Positions 1 through 7,390 of a DNA stretch of 64,000 nt are shown piece after piece. Location of the stretch: contig NZ_CP106869.1 in the NCBI RefSeq assembly GCF_025665335.1, positions 62,001 through 126,000 of the forward strand, written 5' to 3'. Position 1 is the stretch's first letter. Each line of letters opens with the position of its first letter. The translations under genes and the position numbers were made by a program. The notes under the pieces are model-generated. The model saw nothing but the letters and a program-made list of their open reading frames with translations. It was not told where the DNA came from and searched no databases. The stretch comes from Xanthomonas sp. AM6. Lineage in GTDB: Bacteria; Pseudomonadota; Gammaproteobacteria; Xanthomonadales; Xanthomonadaceae.

Positions 1-30
1 TGCTCCCATCGAGCGGAAAGGCATAAGAAC

Positions 31-87
31 GGGGCAGAGTCACTCAAGAAAACGGGGTCGGGTTCACTTAATAGCCAACCCGACCGC
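31..87. repeat. GGGTCAG-family palindromic repeat near the left edge
   Basis: A 9-bp inverted repeat (GGTCGGGTT at 56-64, AACCCGACC at 77-85) encloses CACTTAATAGC. Just upstream lies a related GGGGCAGAGTCACT string. The half-site GGTC(A/G)GGTTCACTT recurs at 1237-1249, and GGGGTCAGAG or GGAGTCAGAG occurs at 627 and 5440. These look like REP-type elements of the sort linked with RAYT transposases; no transposase is in the window. Confidence 0.5.
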
Positions 88-148
88 GTTTCCAGGTCTA
101 CCCACGGCGGTTCTCTCAAGTCACAAGTTACGCTGATAAGGAATATTT

Positions 149-400
149 GTGGTGAGGCACAATTCAACTACGAGCATCACCATCACGCCCCGGCACTTCT
201 GGAAAAATGTCTTCGGGCTCGTGCTATTCGGCTCTCTACTAATGTATTCCTGCTACAAGCTTGCAACGTCCCATGAGCCCGCTGTCTCGGTGCTGGCGGG
301 AATATGCGCCTTCAGCCTAATGCTGACATGTATCAGAGTAACACGCAGGCTGTTCTTGATTCGGCGTATTCTGGCGGCCGGCGGTACGTGGAATCCGTAA
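149..400 (+). CDS. Small hypothetical membrane protein
   Basis: An 83-residue protein that I do not recognise. It has a short polar N-terminus, a hydrophobic stretch around residues 20-40 and another around 45-62, then a basic tail (RRLFLIRR), which suggests a small two-helix inner-membrane protein with its basic end in the cytoplasm. The start is GTG at 149, immediately followed by a second GTG. The gene is clearly lower in G+C than the core genes to the right and lies between repeat elements, as expected of accessory DNA. No operon partner is evident; the next coding trace downstream (420) is broken. A chance ORF cannot be fully excluded. Confidence 0.45.
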   Translation: MVRHNSTTSITITPRHFWKNVFGLVLFGSLLMYSCYKLATSHEPAVSVLAGICAFSLMLTCIRVTRRLFLIRRILAAGGTWNP

Positions 401-419
401 CTATTAGCGGAGCTTGAAG

Positions 420-612
420 ATGAGGACAACTTCAAAACTGCTATTGGCTGCACTATTGATTTCCCTTTTGCCGTGGTAGCGCAAACGCAGGGCGTGAAGG
501 CGGACAGCATCGAAACTGAGTCTTACGCGAAAAGCGCAATGGTTTCGAGCCAAGAAGCGGCAAGGCGGATCAACCTACAGCAAGGCTCGCAAGAGCAGGT
601 TGCCGATCTAGT
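420..612 (+). pseudogene. Frameshifted 5' remnant of a secreted protein (S1 protease prodomain-like)
   Basis: An ATG at 420 opens a signal peptide (MRTTSKLLLAALLIS) that stops after 19 codons. If the frame slips back by one base in the CCC run at 463-465, it continues as PFAVVAQTQGVKAD and then a segment with EAARRINLQQGSQEQ, running to about 612. An N-terminal signal followed by an EAARRLxLQ-type helix resembles the propeptide of streptogrisin/alpha-lytic-protease-like S1 peptidases; that family link is inference from memory. Homology then stops at a hairpin repeat, and the catalytic domain is absent. The simplest reading is a dead gene truncated at a repeat element. Confidence 0.4.
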
Positions 613-613
613 T

Positions 614-649
614 GAGAGAGAAAATTGGGGTCAGAGCGAAATTTTCTCT
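614..649. repeat. Hairpin repeat with GGGGTCAGAG loop
   Basis: A perfect 10-bp inverted repeat, AGAGAAAATT (617-626) and AATTTTCTCT (640-649), encloses GGGGTCAGAGCGA. A second, more degenerate copy is at 5434-5463. It sits exactly where the protease-like remnant loses coding character. Confidence 0.6.
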
Positions 650-748
650 GTACCGGTCATCCTAGAAAGTGCACTTTGGCTCAGATTCCTTACTCCGGCG
701 GTGAGGCGAGGTCTATTTGGACACTTCGTCCTTTTAGTTGCAAACGCG

Positions 749-1177
749 CTACGGCGCGACGGCCTTGACGTCATACACGACCACGCGCTGCCACAGGTGC
801 TCGCAATCGGCGACGAACTGCTTGTGAATGGGATGGACCTGATAGGCGTTCTGTCCGGCGACATCGTCGAAGAACAGGATTTCCGAGGCGCTGTAGCTGC
901 CATCGACGACGCCGCGCTGTTCGGTATCCGCCGGCACGCCGATGTGGATGCCGCGCACGGTGTCGATGCCGGCCAACGTTCGCAAACCGGCCAGCAGTTT
1001 GGCAAGATCCTCCTTGGAATCCGGATTCTTCAGCCAGAAGAACACGTGGTGCACGACCGGCGGGAACGCTGCCTTGTTGGGGGGCGTGGACGTGGCTGCG
1101 TGGGAGCCGGTGGCCACCACGCCGGCCGCCAACGCGGTGGCGGCAACGATGAGATCTCGGCGCGTGCGATCGGTCAT
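749..1177 (-). CDS. Exported Dabb (stress-responsive alpha/beta barrel) domain protein
   Basis: A 142-residue protein with a Tat-like signal ([19 protein letters not shown], cleavage near SHAA) and one Dabb domain over roughly residues 40-140. Typical features of the family are [14 protein letters not shown] at the first strand and the later [15 protein letters not shown]. Dabb proteins are dimeric ferredoxin-like folds; some are small enzymes and many are uncharacterised, so no reaction is proposed. The start at 1177 is preferred over the ATG at 1198 because a GGAAGGG ribosome-binding site precedes it at suitable spacing. It is transcribed alone, between two GGGTCAG-type hairpins. Membership of the Dabb family is fairly secure; the role is unknown. 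Confidence 0.75.
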   Translation of the reverse strand: MTDRTRRDLIVAATALAAGVVATGSHAATSTPPNKAAFPPVVHHVFFWLKNPDSKEDLAKLLAGLRTLAGIDTVRGIHIGVPADTEQRGVVDGSYSASEILFFDDVAGQNAYQVHPIHKQFVADCEHLWQRVVVYDVKAVAP

Positions 1178-1233
1178 GATCCAGGCCCTTCCGTTCATGG
1201 TCTGCGGGCCTGCGAGTATAGGACGGCAAGAGC

Positions 1234-1273
1234 GCGGTCAGGTTCACTTGAGAGGAAGTTACCCTGACCCCGC
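1234..1273. repeat. GGGTCAG-family palindromic repeat
   Basis: GCGGTCAGGTTCACTT (1234-1249) pairs imperfectly with AAGTTACCCTGACCCCGC (1256-1273) across a short loop. It shares GGTC(A/G)GGTTCACTT with the element at 56-70. The two copies bracket the 149-1200 segment. Confidence 0.55.
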
Positions 1274-1336
1274 TTTTCTGCGTCTATCCTTGATGGCCCA
1301 CAGTCACTGGTCGAGGATCGGTCCAATCAATCGCCC

Positions 1337-1582
1337 ATGAGCACCTTCCAATTCCAACCGCGCTGGAAGGAAGAGCTGGTCTGCACTGGGGCGGGTGGCG
1401 CGTTCGTGCTGGACTTCCCGATGGGCGTGCCGACCGTGTACGCGCCCACCGAGCACGCCTGGGCGCAGAGCGCGCCGGCGTGGGCGCAAGCGCTGTGGCC
1501 GGTGTTCAAGGCCGAGCTGGAGGCCTGGTGCCAGGCGCATGACGTGCAGTTCTTCCTGGACGGAACGGCGAAGTGCTACTGA
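1337..1582 (+). CDS. Conserved hypothetical protein, 81 aa
   Basis: A small soluble protein rich in aromatic residues, without a signal peptide or membrane segment. The sequence (WKEELVCTGAGGAF, then APAWAQALWPVFKAELEAWC) has the look of a genuine short globular protein, and codon use matches the neighbours. I do not recognise a family. The same frame stays open for 38 sense codons after the TGA, ending in GNVWVFADLVAQSVGL and a stop at 1697-1699, so the present stop could be secondary. No operon partner is seen. Confidence 0.55.
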   Translation: MSTFQFQPRWKEELVCTGAGGAFVLDFPMGVPTVYAPTEHAWAQSAPAWAQALWPVFKAELEAWCQAHDVQFFLDGTAKCY

Positions 1583-1822
1583 ACGGCGGCCGGAAGCGCC
1601 GAAACCGTACCCGATGGTGGTGGAACCGAAGCGCCCGAGACGTATGGCAAGGGCAATGTGTGGGTGTTCGCGGACCTCGTCGCGCAAAGCGTGGGGCTTT
1701 GAAGCAAAAGCAGCTGCGCGGCGCCACCAGGCGGATCCCCATGGGCCGATTGACGGCAGTCAACGACTCGGCGAGGATCGTTCTACGCGGCGTTGGGTGG
1801 TCCAATAGCTATCAGGCCTTCT

Positions 1823-2167
1823 ATGGTTACAAGACCGGTAATTGATAGTGAGATCTTGGCGGCATGGGCAGCATCAGCCCCTGCGCACAAGCGTCGATGG
1901 CAGATCGCGAGATCACTGCTCGCTATCTTGGTGCTAGCAGTTGCATTTCCATTGGTACTTCCGGGTATCCACGTAGGTAGGTACCTGCCTTTCGCGCTCC
2001 CGGTACTGGGAATCGCCATCCTGAGCACATCGCTGTTCGTTCACAGTTGCCGGAGGTGCCCGAAGTGTGGAGAGGTCCCCAACGGTTCAACGTTACGCGT
2101 GGTTCCCATGCCTGTGGATTTCTGCATGCACTGCAACCATTGGCTGATCTCGCCTACAGGACGCTAA
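1823..2167 (+). CDS. Hypothetical two-helix membrane protein with zinc-ribbon-like cysteines
   Basis: A 114-residue protein from the ATG at 1823; a TTG ten codons upstream is a weaker alternative. Two hydrophobic segments (about residues 28-48 and 53-74) are followed by a Cys-rich tail with CRRCPKCG and, about 23 residues later, CMHC. Two CxxC pairs are typical of a small treble-clef or zinc-ribbon. This suggests a membrane-anchored protein with a metal-binding cytoplasmic tail. The G+C content is below that of the core genes. No function can be assigned. Confidence 0.55.
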   Translation: MVTRPVIDSEILAAWAASAPAHKRRWQIARSLLAILVLAVAFPLVLPGIHVGRYLPFALPVLGIAILSTSLFVHSCRRCPKCGEVPNGSTLRVVPMPVDFCMHCNHWLISPTGR

Positions 2168-2246
2168 GCAGGTAGCAAATGGGTTCGGAGTGCACTGGCG
2201 CCGCCTGCAGGAGCCCCTGCGTTGTGGACGTATCGCCCTCGATCGC

Positions 2247-2699
2247 ATGAAGCCAATCTCCCTGATGTGCTTCGTCGCGATCGCGTCGGGTTGCCATGGC
2301 GCCGGGCCTGCACAAGACAAAGACGGGCAGGACCAAGACCGCGCGATCCGGTTGTCAGGATCCGATTGCCCCCAGGGCATCGGTCCCACCCAGAGTGTTC
2401 GCCTCGAAGAGCTGGTGGCGAACGCCCGGACCTACGAGGGCCATAGCGTCTCGGTCACCGGTTACTACAACCACGGTTTCGAGCATTCCGCCCTCTACGC
2501 GTCTCCCGGTAGAGATCAATTTGCCCGGACGCCCGCTGAGGGCATCTGGATAAACGGCATCTCTCCCTTTTCGGACGGCAATGGGCAGCACGTCGGCGTC
2601 ACAGGAAGCTTCTCGGCGGTCTCCAAAGGACACCTGTCGAAATGGTCCGGCTCGATCTGCGTCACCACTGTGGCGCTCCTTGAGCGCGATGCGCCATAG
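2247..2699 (+). CDS. Putative lipoprotein, unknown function
   Basis: A 150-residue protein with a lipoprotein signal (MKPISLMCFVAIASGC, Cys about position 16). The mature part contains LEELVANARTYEGHSVSVTGYYNHGFEHSALY and later GQHVGVTGSFS, a pattern like OB-fold proteins that begin with a region to be made or an effect on spread. Proteins of this general look occur in many Proteobacteria without a known role. The start at 2247 is chosen because it places the lipobox correctly; the upstream in-frame codon at 2190 would bury it. It is followed by a convergent, frameshifted gene on the minus strand. Confidence 0.65.
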   Translation: MKPISLMCFVAIASGCHGAGPAQDKDGQDQDRAIRLSGSDCPQGIGPTQSVRLEELVANARTYEGHSVSVTGYYNHGFEHSALYASPGRDQFARTPAEGIWINGISPFSDGNGQHVGVTGSFSAVSKGHLSKWSGSICVTTVALLERDAP

Positions 2700-2784
2700 G
2701 ACTCAGCGAGCATCCACCGCGGCGCGTGGTCGCCCTGTAGTAGGCTCTGCCGACACTGCGAAAAGCCGCGTCCACTATCAGGCC

Positions 2785-3466
2785 TCAACGCCGCGCTGCC
2801 GCCGCGCGCCGATAGACGCCGTTGAAGGTGACGTTGGCGCCGCCGCACTCCTGGTTGTCCGCAACCACCAGCAGGTCGCCGAGCAGGTGCAGGCGGACCT
2901 TGCACTCGTCCTCGCTGACCTCGACCCGGTTGCCTTCCGGATAGCCGCGCGGTGACGGCGCCGATGTTCGGGCCGCCGGGCCTCTGCTCCGGATCCGGAT
3001 TGGCGCTGGGCCAATAGGCATCGCCGTTGACGGTGACGCTGCCGTCGCCATTGGCGGTCAGCTGCAGCTGGTTGTCGCCATCGTGCCAGCGGCCGTTCCA
3101 GGCCTGCGGGGTGGGTGCGGCTGCGCTCGGCAACGGCTGCACGCTTTCCTGCGCGACCCAGCCGGCGCTGCCACCTACCTTGTTGGGGTAGAACGCGCAG
3201 GCGAATCCGCCGCGCCGCTGCGCCAGGACCACCACATCGCCCTTGACCACATAGGCGCGCCGCCGGCAGGCGACCTCGCCCCTGCCCGGGCAACCGTCGC
3301 TGTCGTCGAGCAGGTACAACCGCGGCACCGCGACCTTGGCGAGCGCGAACCCGGCCGGACTGTTGGCGAACAGGCCATTGCGGCAGGTGGCCGCATCCTC
3401 GTCGCCCGGCGCGGCATGCGCCAACGACGATACCGCCAGCAGGCCAAGCAGCCAGGCTCTGTGCAT
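2785..3466 (-). pseudogene. Frameshifted exported protein (SH3-like/hypothetical)
   Basis: The reading frame from the ATG at 3466 (GGAG ribosome-binding site just upstream) encodes a signal peptide (HRAWLLGLLAVSSLAHA) and a domain with DSDGCPG, RRRAYVVKGDVVVL and WVAQESVQPLP, reminiscent of a bacterial SH3-type module followed by a beta-rich domain. At about 2950, near CACCGCGCGG, coding sense jumps frame. The original frame becomes arginine-rich noise, while the other continues PRGYPEGNRVEVSEDEC to a clean stop at 2785. One lost base would explain this. Together the two halves give a protein of about 226 residues. A sequencing or assembly error in a GC run is as likely as a real mutation. 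Confidence 0.6.
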
Positions 3467-3660
3467 CTCGATCACTCCATGGGTGGTTCGGTATTGTGGG
3501 CCAAAGGCGGTGAACTATCATGGTGGCAGCCGAAGCGATTCGGTGCCGCCGCCGCCGCGCCGGTACACTCTCCGGGCCGGTCGCTGTCGTCGAGGATGCG
3601 AGCGATCACGGGGCGCGGCCTTGGGTCGCCGAATCACGCATTCGAACCGGAGCCAGGTCC

Positions 3661-4056
3661 ATGAGCACCTCCCAGCCCATCCACGCCCTCACCGTGATCT
3701 ACGCCAGGAACATCGAACGGGTCGCCGGCTTCTACAGGAACACGCTCTCGCTCGCGCTTGTGGACCAGGGCGACGCATTCGTGGTGCTGGGAAACCCCCA
3801 TTACGAGATCGCGGTGGTCCGCATGGCCGGCGACAGGGCACGCGCTCCCGAGTCCGCGGCCCTTCATGTCAGGACCGAGGCGCCGCTCAAGGGTTCCTTC
3901 CTGGTGGAGAGCCTGGAACATGCCCGGTCCGCCGCGGAGGCGTCGGGCGGCGCCTTCAAGCCGATCGCGTTGGCGTGGCGTTGGCGCGATCAGCTTCACC
4001 TGGATGGGCACGATCCGGAAGGCAACGTCGTGCAGGTGCGTGCCCGCGCGACCTGA
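3661..4056 (+). CDS. Glyoxalase/bleomycin-resistance (VOC) family protein
   Basis: A 131-residue single-module VOC protein. It starts STSQPIHALTVIYARNIERVAGFYRNTLSL, the usual first beta-alpha-beta of the fold, then DAFVVLGNPHYEIAV, and ends with HDPEGNVVQVR, the canonical final strand. VOC proteins are metalloenzymes or ligand-binding proteins including glyoxalases, dioxygenases and antibiotic-binding proteins; the substrate cannot be read from the sequence. The ATG at 3661 is preferred over an upstream in-frame start at 3520, whose extra segment has no VOC similarity. Monocistronic. The family is confident, the role unknown. Confidence 0.8.
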   Translation: MSTSQPIHALTVIYARNIERVAGFYRNTLSLALVDQGDAFVVLGNPHYEIAVVRMAGDRARAPESAALHVRTEAPLKGSFLVESLEHARSAAEASGGAFKPIALAWRWRDQLHLDGHDPEGNVVQVRARAT

Positions 4057-4219
4057 CAGTTTGACAAGCGATGCCGTTGCGCAGCGACCGGGGCACCATC
4101 CGGCAACGGGTTCATTCCAGGCCTAAGACCCCGTACCGTTGTTGCAACGGCCCGGATGGCACGCAGATGACAGGCCACCAGCCGCTTCCATCGAAGGCTT
4201 CGTCGCATGTCAACCGGGG

Positions 4220-4438
4220 TTCCGCCGACGCAGCTACGAATCATGAATCGGGCAAGGCCCCATGTCTCTGTGAAGGCGGTAGCTATGCGTGGAGCCAAAG
4301 TGATGTAGCGAGGAGTGCCTGCAAAAGCAGTTGGAGAATGGTCGCCAGAAGATGGAATTGAAGGTGAAACCCAACGATCCGCTGCCCAGAGCGCAACAGC
4401 CGCCATGGTATTGGACGATTAACAAGCACGGAATCTAA
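4220..4438 (+). pseudogene. Remnant of an unidentified gene upstream of the beta-propeller gene
   Basis: One frame reads NHESGKAPCLCEGGSYAWSQSD. A different frame then reads EECLQKQLENGRQKMELKV and ends PPWYWTINKHGI with TAA at 4436-4438. The two pieces look like successive parts of one protein separated by a frameshift near 4300. The final stop overlaps the next start codon by one base (TAATG), so the last piece (an ATG at 4352 would give 28 residues) could still be translated and couple to the next gene. The source protein is not recognised; an effector-like gene with its partner downstream is one possibility. Confidence 0.35.
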
Positions 4439-5355
4439 TGAAGATGAATGGAACATCAGATGCGGAGTTTATTGAAGGGGCCTTTATTCAGGAGGGCGTC
4501 AGTCCGGCCGCGGGTATCGTCATCGCTGCCTGTACCATTGGCGACGATTTTGACAACCCAAAAAACAGAGTGGGCGTTAGAAAGCAGGGTGTCTGGCTTG
4601 AGTTCGGATTGTCTGCAGAAGCTATTCTCTCGGTTGATGCCACTACTGACGGCTCTGCTTACGTCTTGGGAGAGAACGGTTCAGTCGTGCGTTTCGACTG
4701 GAAATCTCCAACAACAGGAGAGGAGCTCAAAGCCTCGCGAAAGGCCTACGCAAACGCTGCCGTCTGTAACATCGGACCGCTGCGGAGAATTCGTATTCTG
4801 GGTGATGATGTGATCTGCGGAGGATCTGTCGGCCAGATCTATCACTTGCTCGGCGATGGATTCGAAACGTTGCCGAAGCTAAGCGTTGGCTGTCAGGATG
4901 TGACAATCGAGGATATCGCCGGAAGCAGTCGCAACGACATTGTCGCTGTAACTTCCGATGGTTGGGCTGCGCATTTCGACGGTACAAACTGGGCTGTCCT
5001 TGATCTACCAACCAACGCAAGTCTGACCAGTATCTGTCGGCTGAACAACGATCGCTATGCCATTGCTGGCAAGAATGGAGTTGTACTGATCGGCGCTGCA
5101 GATCAATGGTCGGTTGTTCAGCCGATTGACACGAGAAGAAGCTATTGGGGGGTTGCGGCATATGGCGATGTAATATATGCAGCACATTCGGCCGGTGTGG
5201 ACAAAGTTGCCGGACAGACATTGATTGCATTGGATATAGAGGAAGCAGACCTCCAATTCACAGTGCTTCGAAGCAGCAGCGAAGGGGTCTGGTCCTTTGC
5301 GGACAGAACGATTGGGTTGATCCGCGATGATCAATGGCAAACGGTAATGAAGTGA
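4438..5355 (+). CDS. Beta-propeller-like protein of unknown function (low GC)
   Basis: A 305-residue soluble protein with no signal peptide. It is built of repeated blades with patterns such as DATTDGSAYVLGENGSVVRFDW, DDVICGGSVGQIYHL, NDIVAVTSDGWAAHFDGTNW and RYAIAGKNGVVLIG, i.e. a WD40/YCF48-type propeller with about six repeats. Such proteins usually bind a partner rather than catalyse. The gene is near 50% G+C, strikingly below its surroundings, a strong sign of horizontal acquisition. Its start overlaps the stop of a degenerate upstream reading frame by one base, the arrangement expected of a translationally coupled partner. An immunity or adaptor role beside a lost effector is speculation. 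A GGAGTCAG-type repeat follows at 5434. Confidence 0.7.
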   Translation: MKMNGTSDAEFIEGAFIQEGVSPAAGIVIAACTIGDDFDNPKNRVGVRKQGVWLEFGLSAEAILSVDATTDGSAYVLGENGSVVRFDWKSPTTGEELKASRKAYANAAVCNIGPLRRIRILGDDVICGGSVGQIYHLLGDGFETLPKLSVGCQDVTIEDIAGSSRNDIVAVTSDGWAAHFDGTNWAVLDLPTNASLTSICRLNNDRYAIAGKNGVVLIGAADQWSVVQPIDTRRSYWGVAAYGDVIYAAHSAGVDKVAGQTLIALDIEEADLQFTVLRSSSEGVWSFADRTIGLIRDDQWQTVMK

Positions 5356-5433
5356 TGCGTGCGAAGGCACTTGGAGCAGCACCGTAACTCCGGACCGCTT
5401 CGCGGAAGCGTGTGTCCACAACCATTGCGCTGC

Positions 5434-5463
5434 GAAAATGGAGTCAGAGCAATTTTTTTCTCT
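5434..5463. repeat. GGAGTCAGAG hairpin repeat, degenerate copy
   Basis: GAAAAT (5434-5439), GGAGTCAGAGCA, then ATTTTTTTCTCT. This has the same architecture as 614-649: an A-rich arm, a GGRGTCAGAG loop and a T-rich arm ending in TCTCT. It lies at the boundary between the low-GC gene and higher-GC sequence. Confidence 0.5.
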
Positions 5464-5526
5464 ATGCTTTGTAGTCATTAGAATCAACCATCCCCCGTTT
5501 CACCCAAGGCGTGTGAGAGAAAGTAA

Positions 5527-5829
5527 ATGGCAAATGCAACAATCTACGCCTTGCTTGGCGCGGCTCCAGGCCTCGTAATCGTCGCGCTGACATGGGTGAA
5601 GGGGCTAAGGCTCGAATCGCGTGCGTCAACTCAAGGAACTCCAGCGCTTCGTCCTCGCGGCGATCCCTCGACGTTCCTGTTCGGCGTACAGGCGCCCTTC
5701 GCCAAGATGCCGACGCAGGCCAGGGAAGTGACGTTCTGGGCGGACGTGAAGTTTTCGCTCGCCGAACCCTACAAGCCGCTGATCGATGGCGCCAGGCTCC
5801 GCTTCGAAGACGCGCCGCCCGGCGGCTGA
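5527..5829 (+). CDS. Hypothetical protein, 100 aa
   Basis: A short N-terminal hydrophobic segment (ATIYALLGAAPGLVIVALTWV) could be a membrane anchor or signal. It is followed by about 75 residues including STFLFGVQAPFAKMP and EVTFWADVKFSLAEPYKPLIDG, which read like a plausible beta-rich domain. An AGAGAAAG purine stretch precedes the ATG. No family is recognised and competing ORFs exist on the other strand, so this is a tentative call. Confidence 0.4.
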   Translation: MANATIYALLGAAPGLVIVALTWVKGLRLESRASTQGTPALRPRGDPSTFLFGVQAPFAKMPTQAREVTFWADVKFSLAEPYKPLIDGARLRFEDAPPGG

Positions 5830-6003
5830 CGGGCGCCAGGCGACAAGATCCACGATCGAGCGCCTGCTTCCCCCCAAGACCGACGCTATCGCGGGAAGGC
5901 GCATCGAGCGCCGCGGACCATCGTGTTCGATGGTGCGTTATCCCGGTGCCGTATCCGATATCGCCTCGGCGGCAGGCCCTGCGCCGCCTGCTTGTGCGGC
6001 GCA

Positions 6004-6025
6004 AAGTGATACTGTAGTGTCACTT
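6004..6025. promoter_or_regulatory. Operator of the toxin-antitoxin operon
   Basis: AAGTGATAC-TGTA-GTGTCACTT is a 22-bp palindrome with one mismatched pair in 9-bp arms, ending one base before the antitoxin ATG at 6027. Antitoxin or toxin-antitoxin complexes of Phd/YefM modules typically bind such palindromes over their own promoter, so autoregulation is inferred. Confidence 0.7.
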
Positions 6026-6026
6026 C

Positions 6027-6284
6027 ATGCGTACTGAACTCGTCACGACCCTCAAACGCCAGGCCACCGAGCTCCTCGCGGATATCGAGCGGGACAAGCA
6101 GCCCATCCTGATCACCCAGCACGGTCTGCCCAGTGCCTATCTGGTGGATGTGGAGAGCTACCAGCTCATGCAGCAGCGCATGGCGGTACTCGAAGGCATT
6201 GCCCGGGGCGAACAGGCGATCGCCGAAGGGCGCGTGGCAAGCCATGCCCAAGCGAAGAAACGCCTGGCCAGATGGCTGAAATAG
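6027..6284 (+). CDS. Type II antitoxin, Phd/YefM family
   Basis: An 85-residue protein with the Phd/YefM N-terminal fold: LKRQATELLADIERDKQPILITQHGLPSAYLVDVESYQ matches the family pattern of an N-terminal DNA-binding domain with a conserved ITQHG-P-AYLV core. The C-terminal part (EGIARGEQAIAEGRVASHAQAKKRLARWLK) is the flexible helix that would wrap the toxin. Its stop lies inside the toxin gene (13-bp overlap, 6272-6284), so the two are cotranscribed and probably translationally coupled. The palindrome at 6004-6025 abuts the start and is the expected autorepression site. Confidence 0.9.
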   Translation: MRTELVTTLKRQATELLADIERDKQPILITQHGLPSAYLVDVESYQLMQQRMAVLEGIARGEQAIAEGRVASHAQAKKRLARWLK

Positions 6285-6589
6285 TCTGGTCGGAACCGGC
6301 ACTTGGCGACCTGGATGCGATCGCCGACTACATCGCACTGGAGAGCCCGCTTGCCGCGTCCGAGTTCGTCAAGCGTGTGTTCGCGCATGTCGGGCAGTTG
6401 GCGGACCACCCGGAGAGCGGTAGCCGCCCGCCGGAATTGGGGCGCTCGCGTTATCGCCAGATCGTCGAGCCACCTTGTCGCGTCTTCTACCGCTTCGATG
6501 GGCATCAGGTGTTTATCCTGCATGTCATGCGGTCGGAGCGGATACTGCGCAAGGCGCGGCTCGCACCCGCGGCCAAACAGGGGAAGTGA
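6272..6589 (+). CDS. Type II toxin, RelE/ParE superfamily
   Basis: A 105-residue protein beginning AEIVWSEPALGDLDAIADYIALESPLAASEFVKRVFAHVGQLADHPESGSRPPELG, the ParE/RelE signature: an initial strand, two long helices, then the GR-PELG turn. It is followed by YRQIVEPPCRVFYRFDGHQVFILHVMRSER, the C-terminal sheet with the conserved R-x-FYR. ParE-type members poison gyrase and RelE-type members cleave mRNA; the short C-terminus and GSRPPELG favour the ParE side, but the target is not certain. It overlaps the antitoxin by 13 bp. All expected core elements are present, so the toxin looks intact. Confidence 0.9.
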   Translation: MAEIVWSEPALGDLDAIADYIALESPLAASEFVKRVFAHVGQLADHPESGSRPPELGRSRYRQIVEPPCRVFYRFDGHQVFILHVMRSERILRKARLAPAAKQGK

Positions 6590-6741
6590 TCGCCGGTGAG
6601 CCGGCATACCTCGGTTGGGCCGAGTCATGACATGATCGTGGCCAGGGGGCCGCACCAGTTGGATTACCGTAAGGGATGCTGTCCAACCTTCACCCAGGCC
6701 GATTCCCTTGTGCGGATCGGCCAGCATCAGGCGCAACGTCC

Positions 6742-7146
6742 ATGCAGATCAATCGCGGTCGCGCAGTGACTTATGGCCTCGTCGCCATCCTCGGTATCGT
6801 GGCCTTGCAGGCATTCAACAGCTTCGCCTGCTACCACCACGGCGTGCGCGACTTCCTGCTTGCGCTGGGGATGTTCCTGTTCATTCCCCTGTTGCCGGCG
6901 ATCATCGCGCTGGCGACGGCCAATCCGTTGCGGGCCATCGGTGGTTGCCTTCTGCTCGCGCCATGGCTGGGGCTGGCCTACTACACCGATTGCGTGCGCC
7001 CCTACACCGGCGGCGGGGCGTCGATGGTCTATGTCGCGGTCCTGTTCTGGGGAACGCCATGCTCGATCCTTGGCGTCCTCCTGACGGGCCCCGTCACGCG
7101 CCTGTTCGGAATCGCGGTGGCGGGCGCGGGCGCGACCACGCGCTAG
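6742..7146 (+). CDS. Hypothetical integral membrane protein
   Basis: A 134-residue protein with four predicted helices: VTYGLVAILGIVALQAFNSF, LLALGMFLFIPLLPAIIALA, AIGGCLLLAPWLGLAYY and a C-terminal one around VYVAVLFWGTPCSILGVLL. It has no recognised domain. The ATG at 6742 is preferred because the upstream in-frame start at 6676 adds a polar 22-residue segment with no membrane or signal character. It stands alone after the toxin-antitoxin pair. Codon use is typical of the chromosome, so it is likely a native gene. Confidence 0.65.
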   Translation: MQINRGRAVTYGLVAILGIVALQAFNSFACYHHGVRDFLLALGMFLFIPLLPAIIALATANPLRAIGGCLLLAPWLGLAYYTDCVRPYTGGGASMVYVAVLFWGTPCSILGVLLTGPVTRLFGIAVAGAGATTR

Positions 7147-7390
7147 GCCGAAAGGGCATTCAAGCCCGCCGTGTTCCGTGGAGAGTTTTGAATCGGCGCT
7201 CATCGAGGCCCGATCCTGCCGTGTGCGCTCCGCGAACCTGGCTGCCCGCAAGCAGATGCAGGCGGGCATCGCGGCCATCCATCGGCATGTCGGGTCGCGC
7301 TGGCGCCTGAAGCCGGCGCGCGCTGGCAACGCGCAACGGTCACGCAACTCCCGTATCCTTGCCCGCCTCTGCCGTCCACGGATACACCCG

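Noticed and set aside
473-1267. Single 264-aa protein over this span
   Set aside because: It joins the protease-like remnant to the antisense of the Dabb gene. The latter half is clearly shadow sequence.
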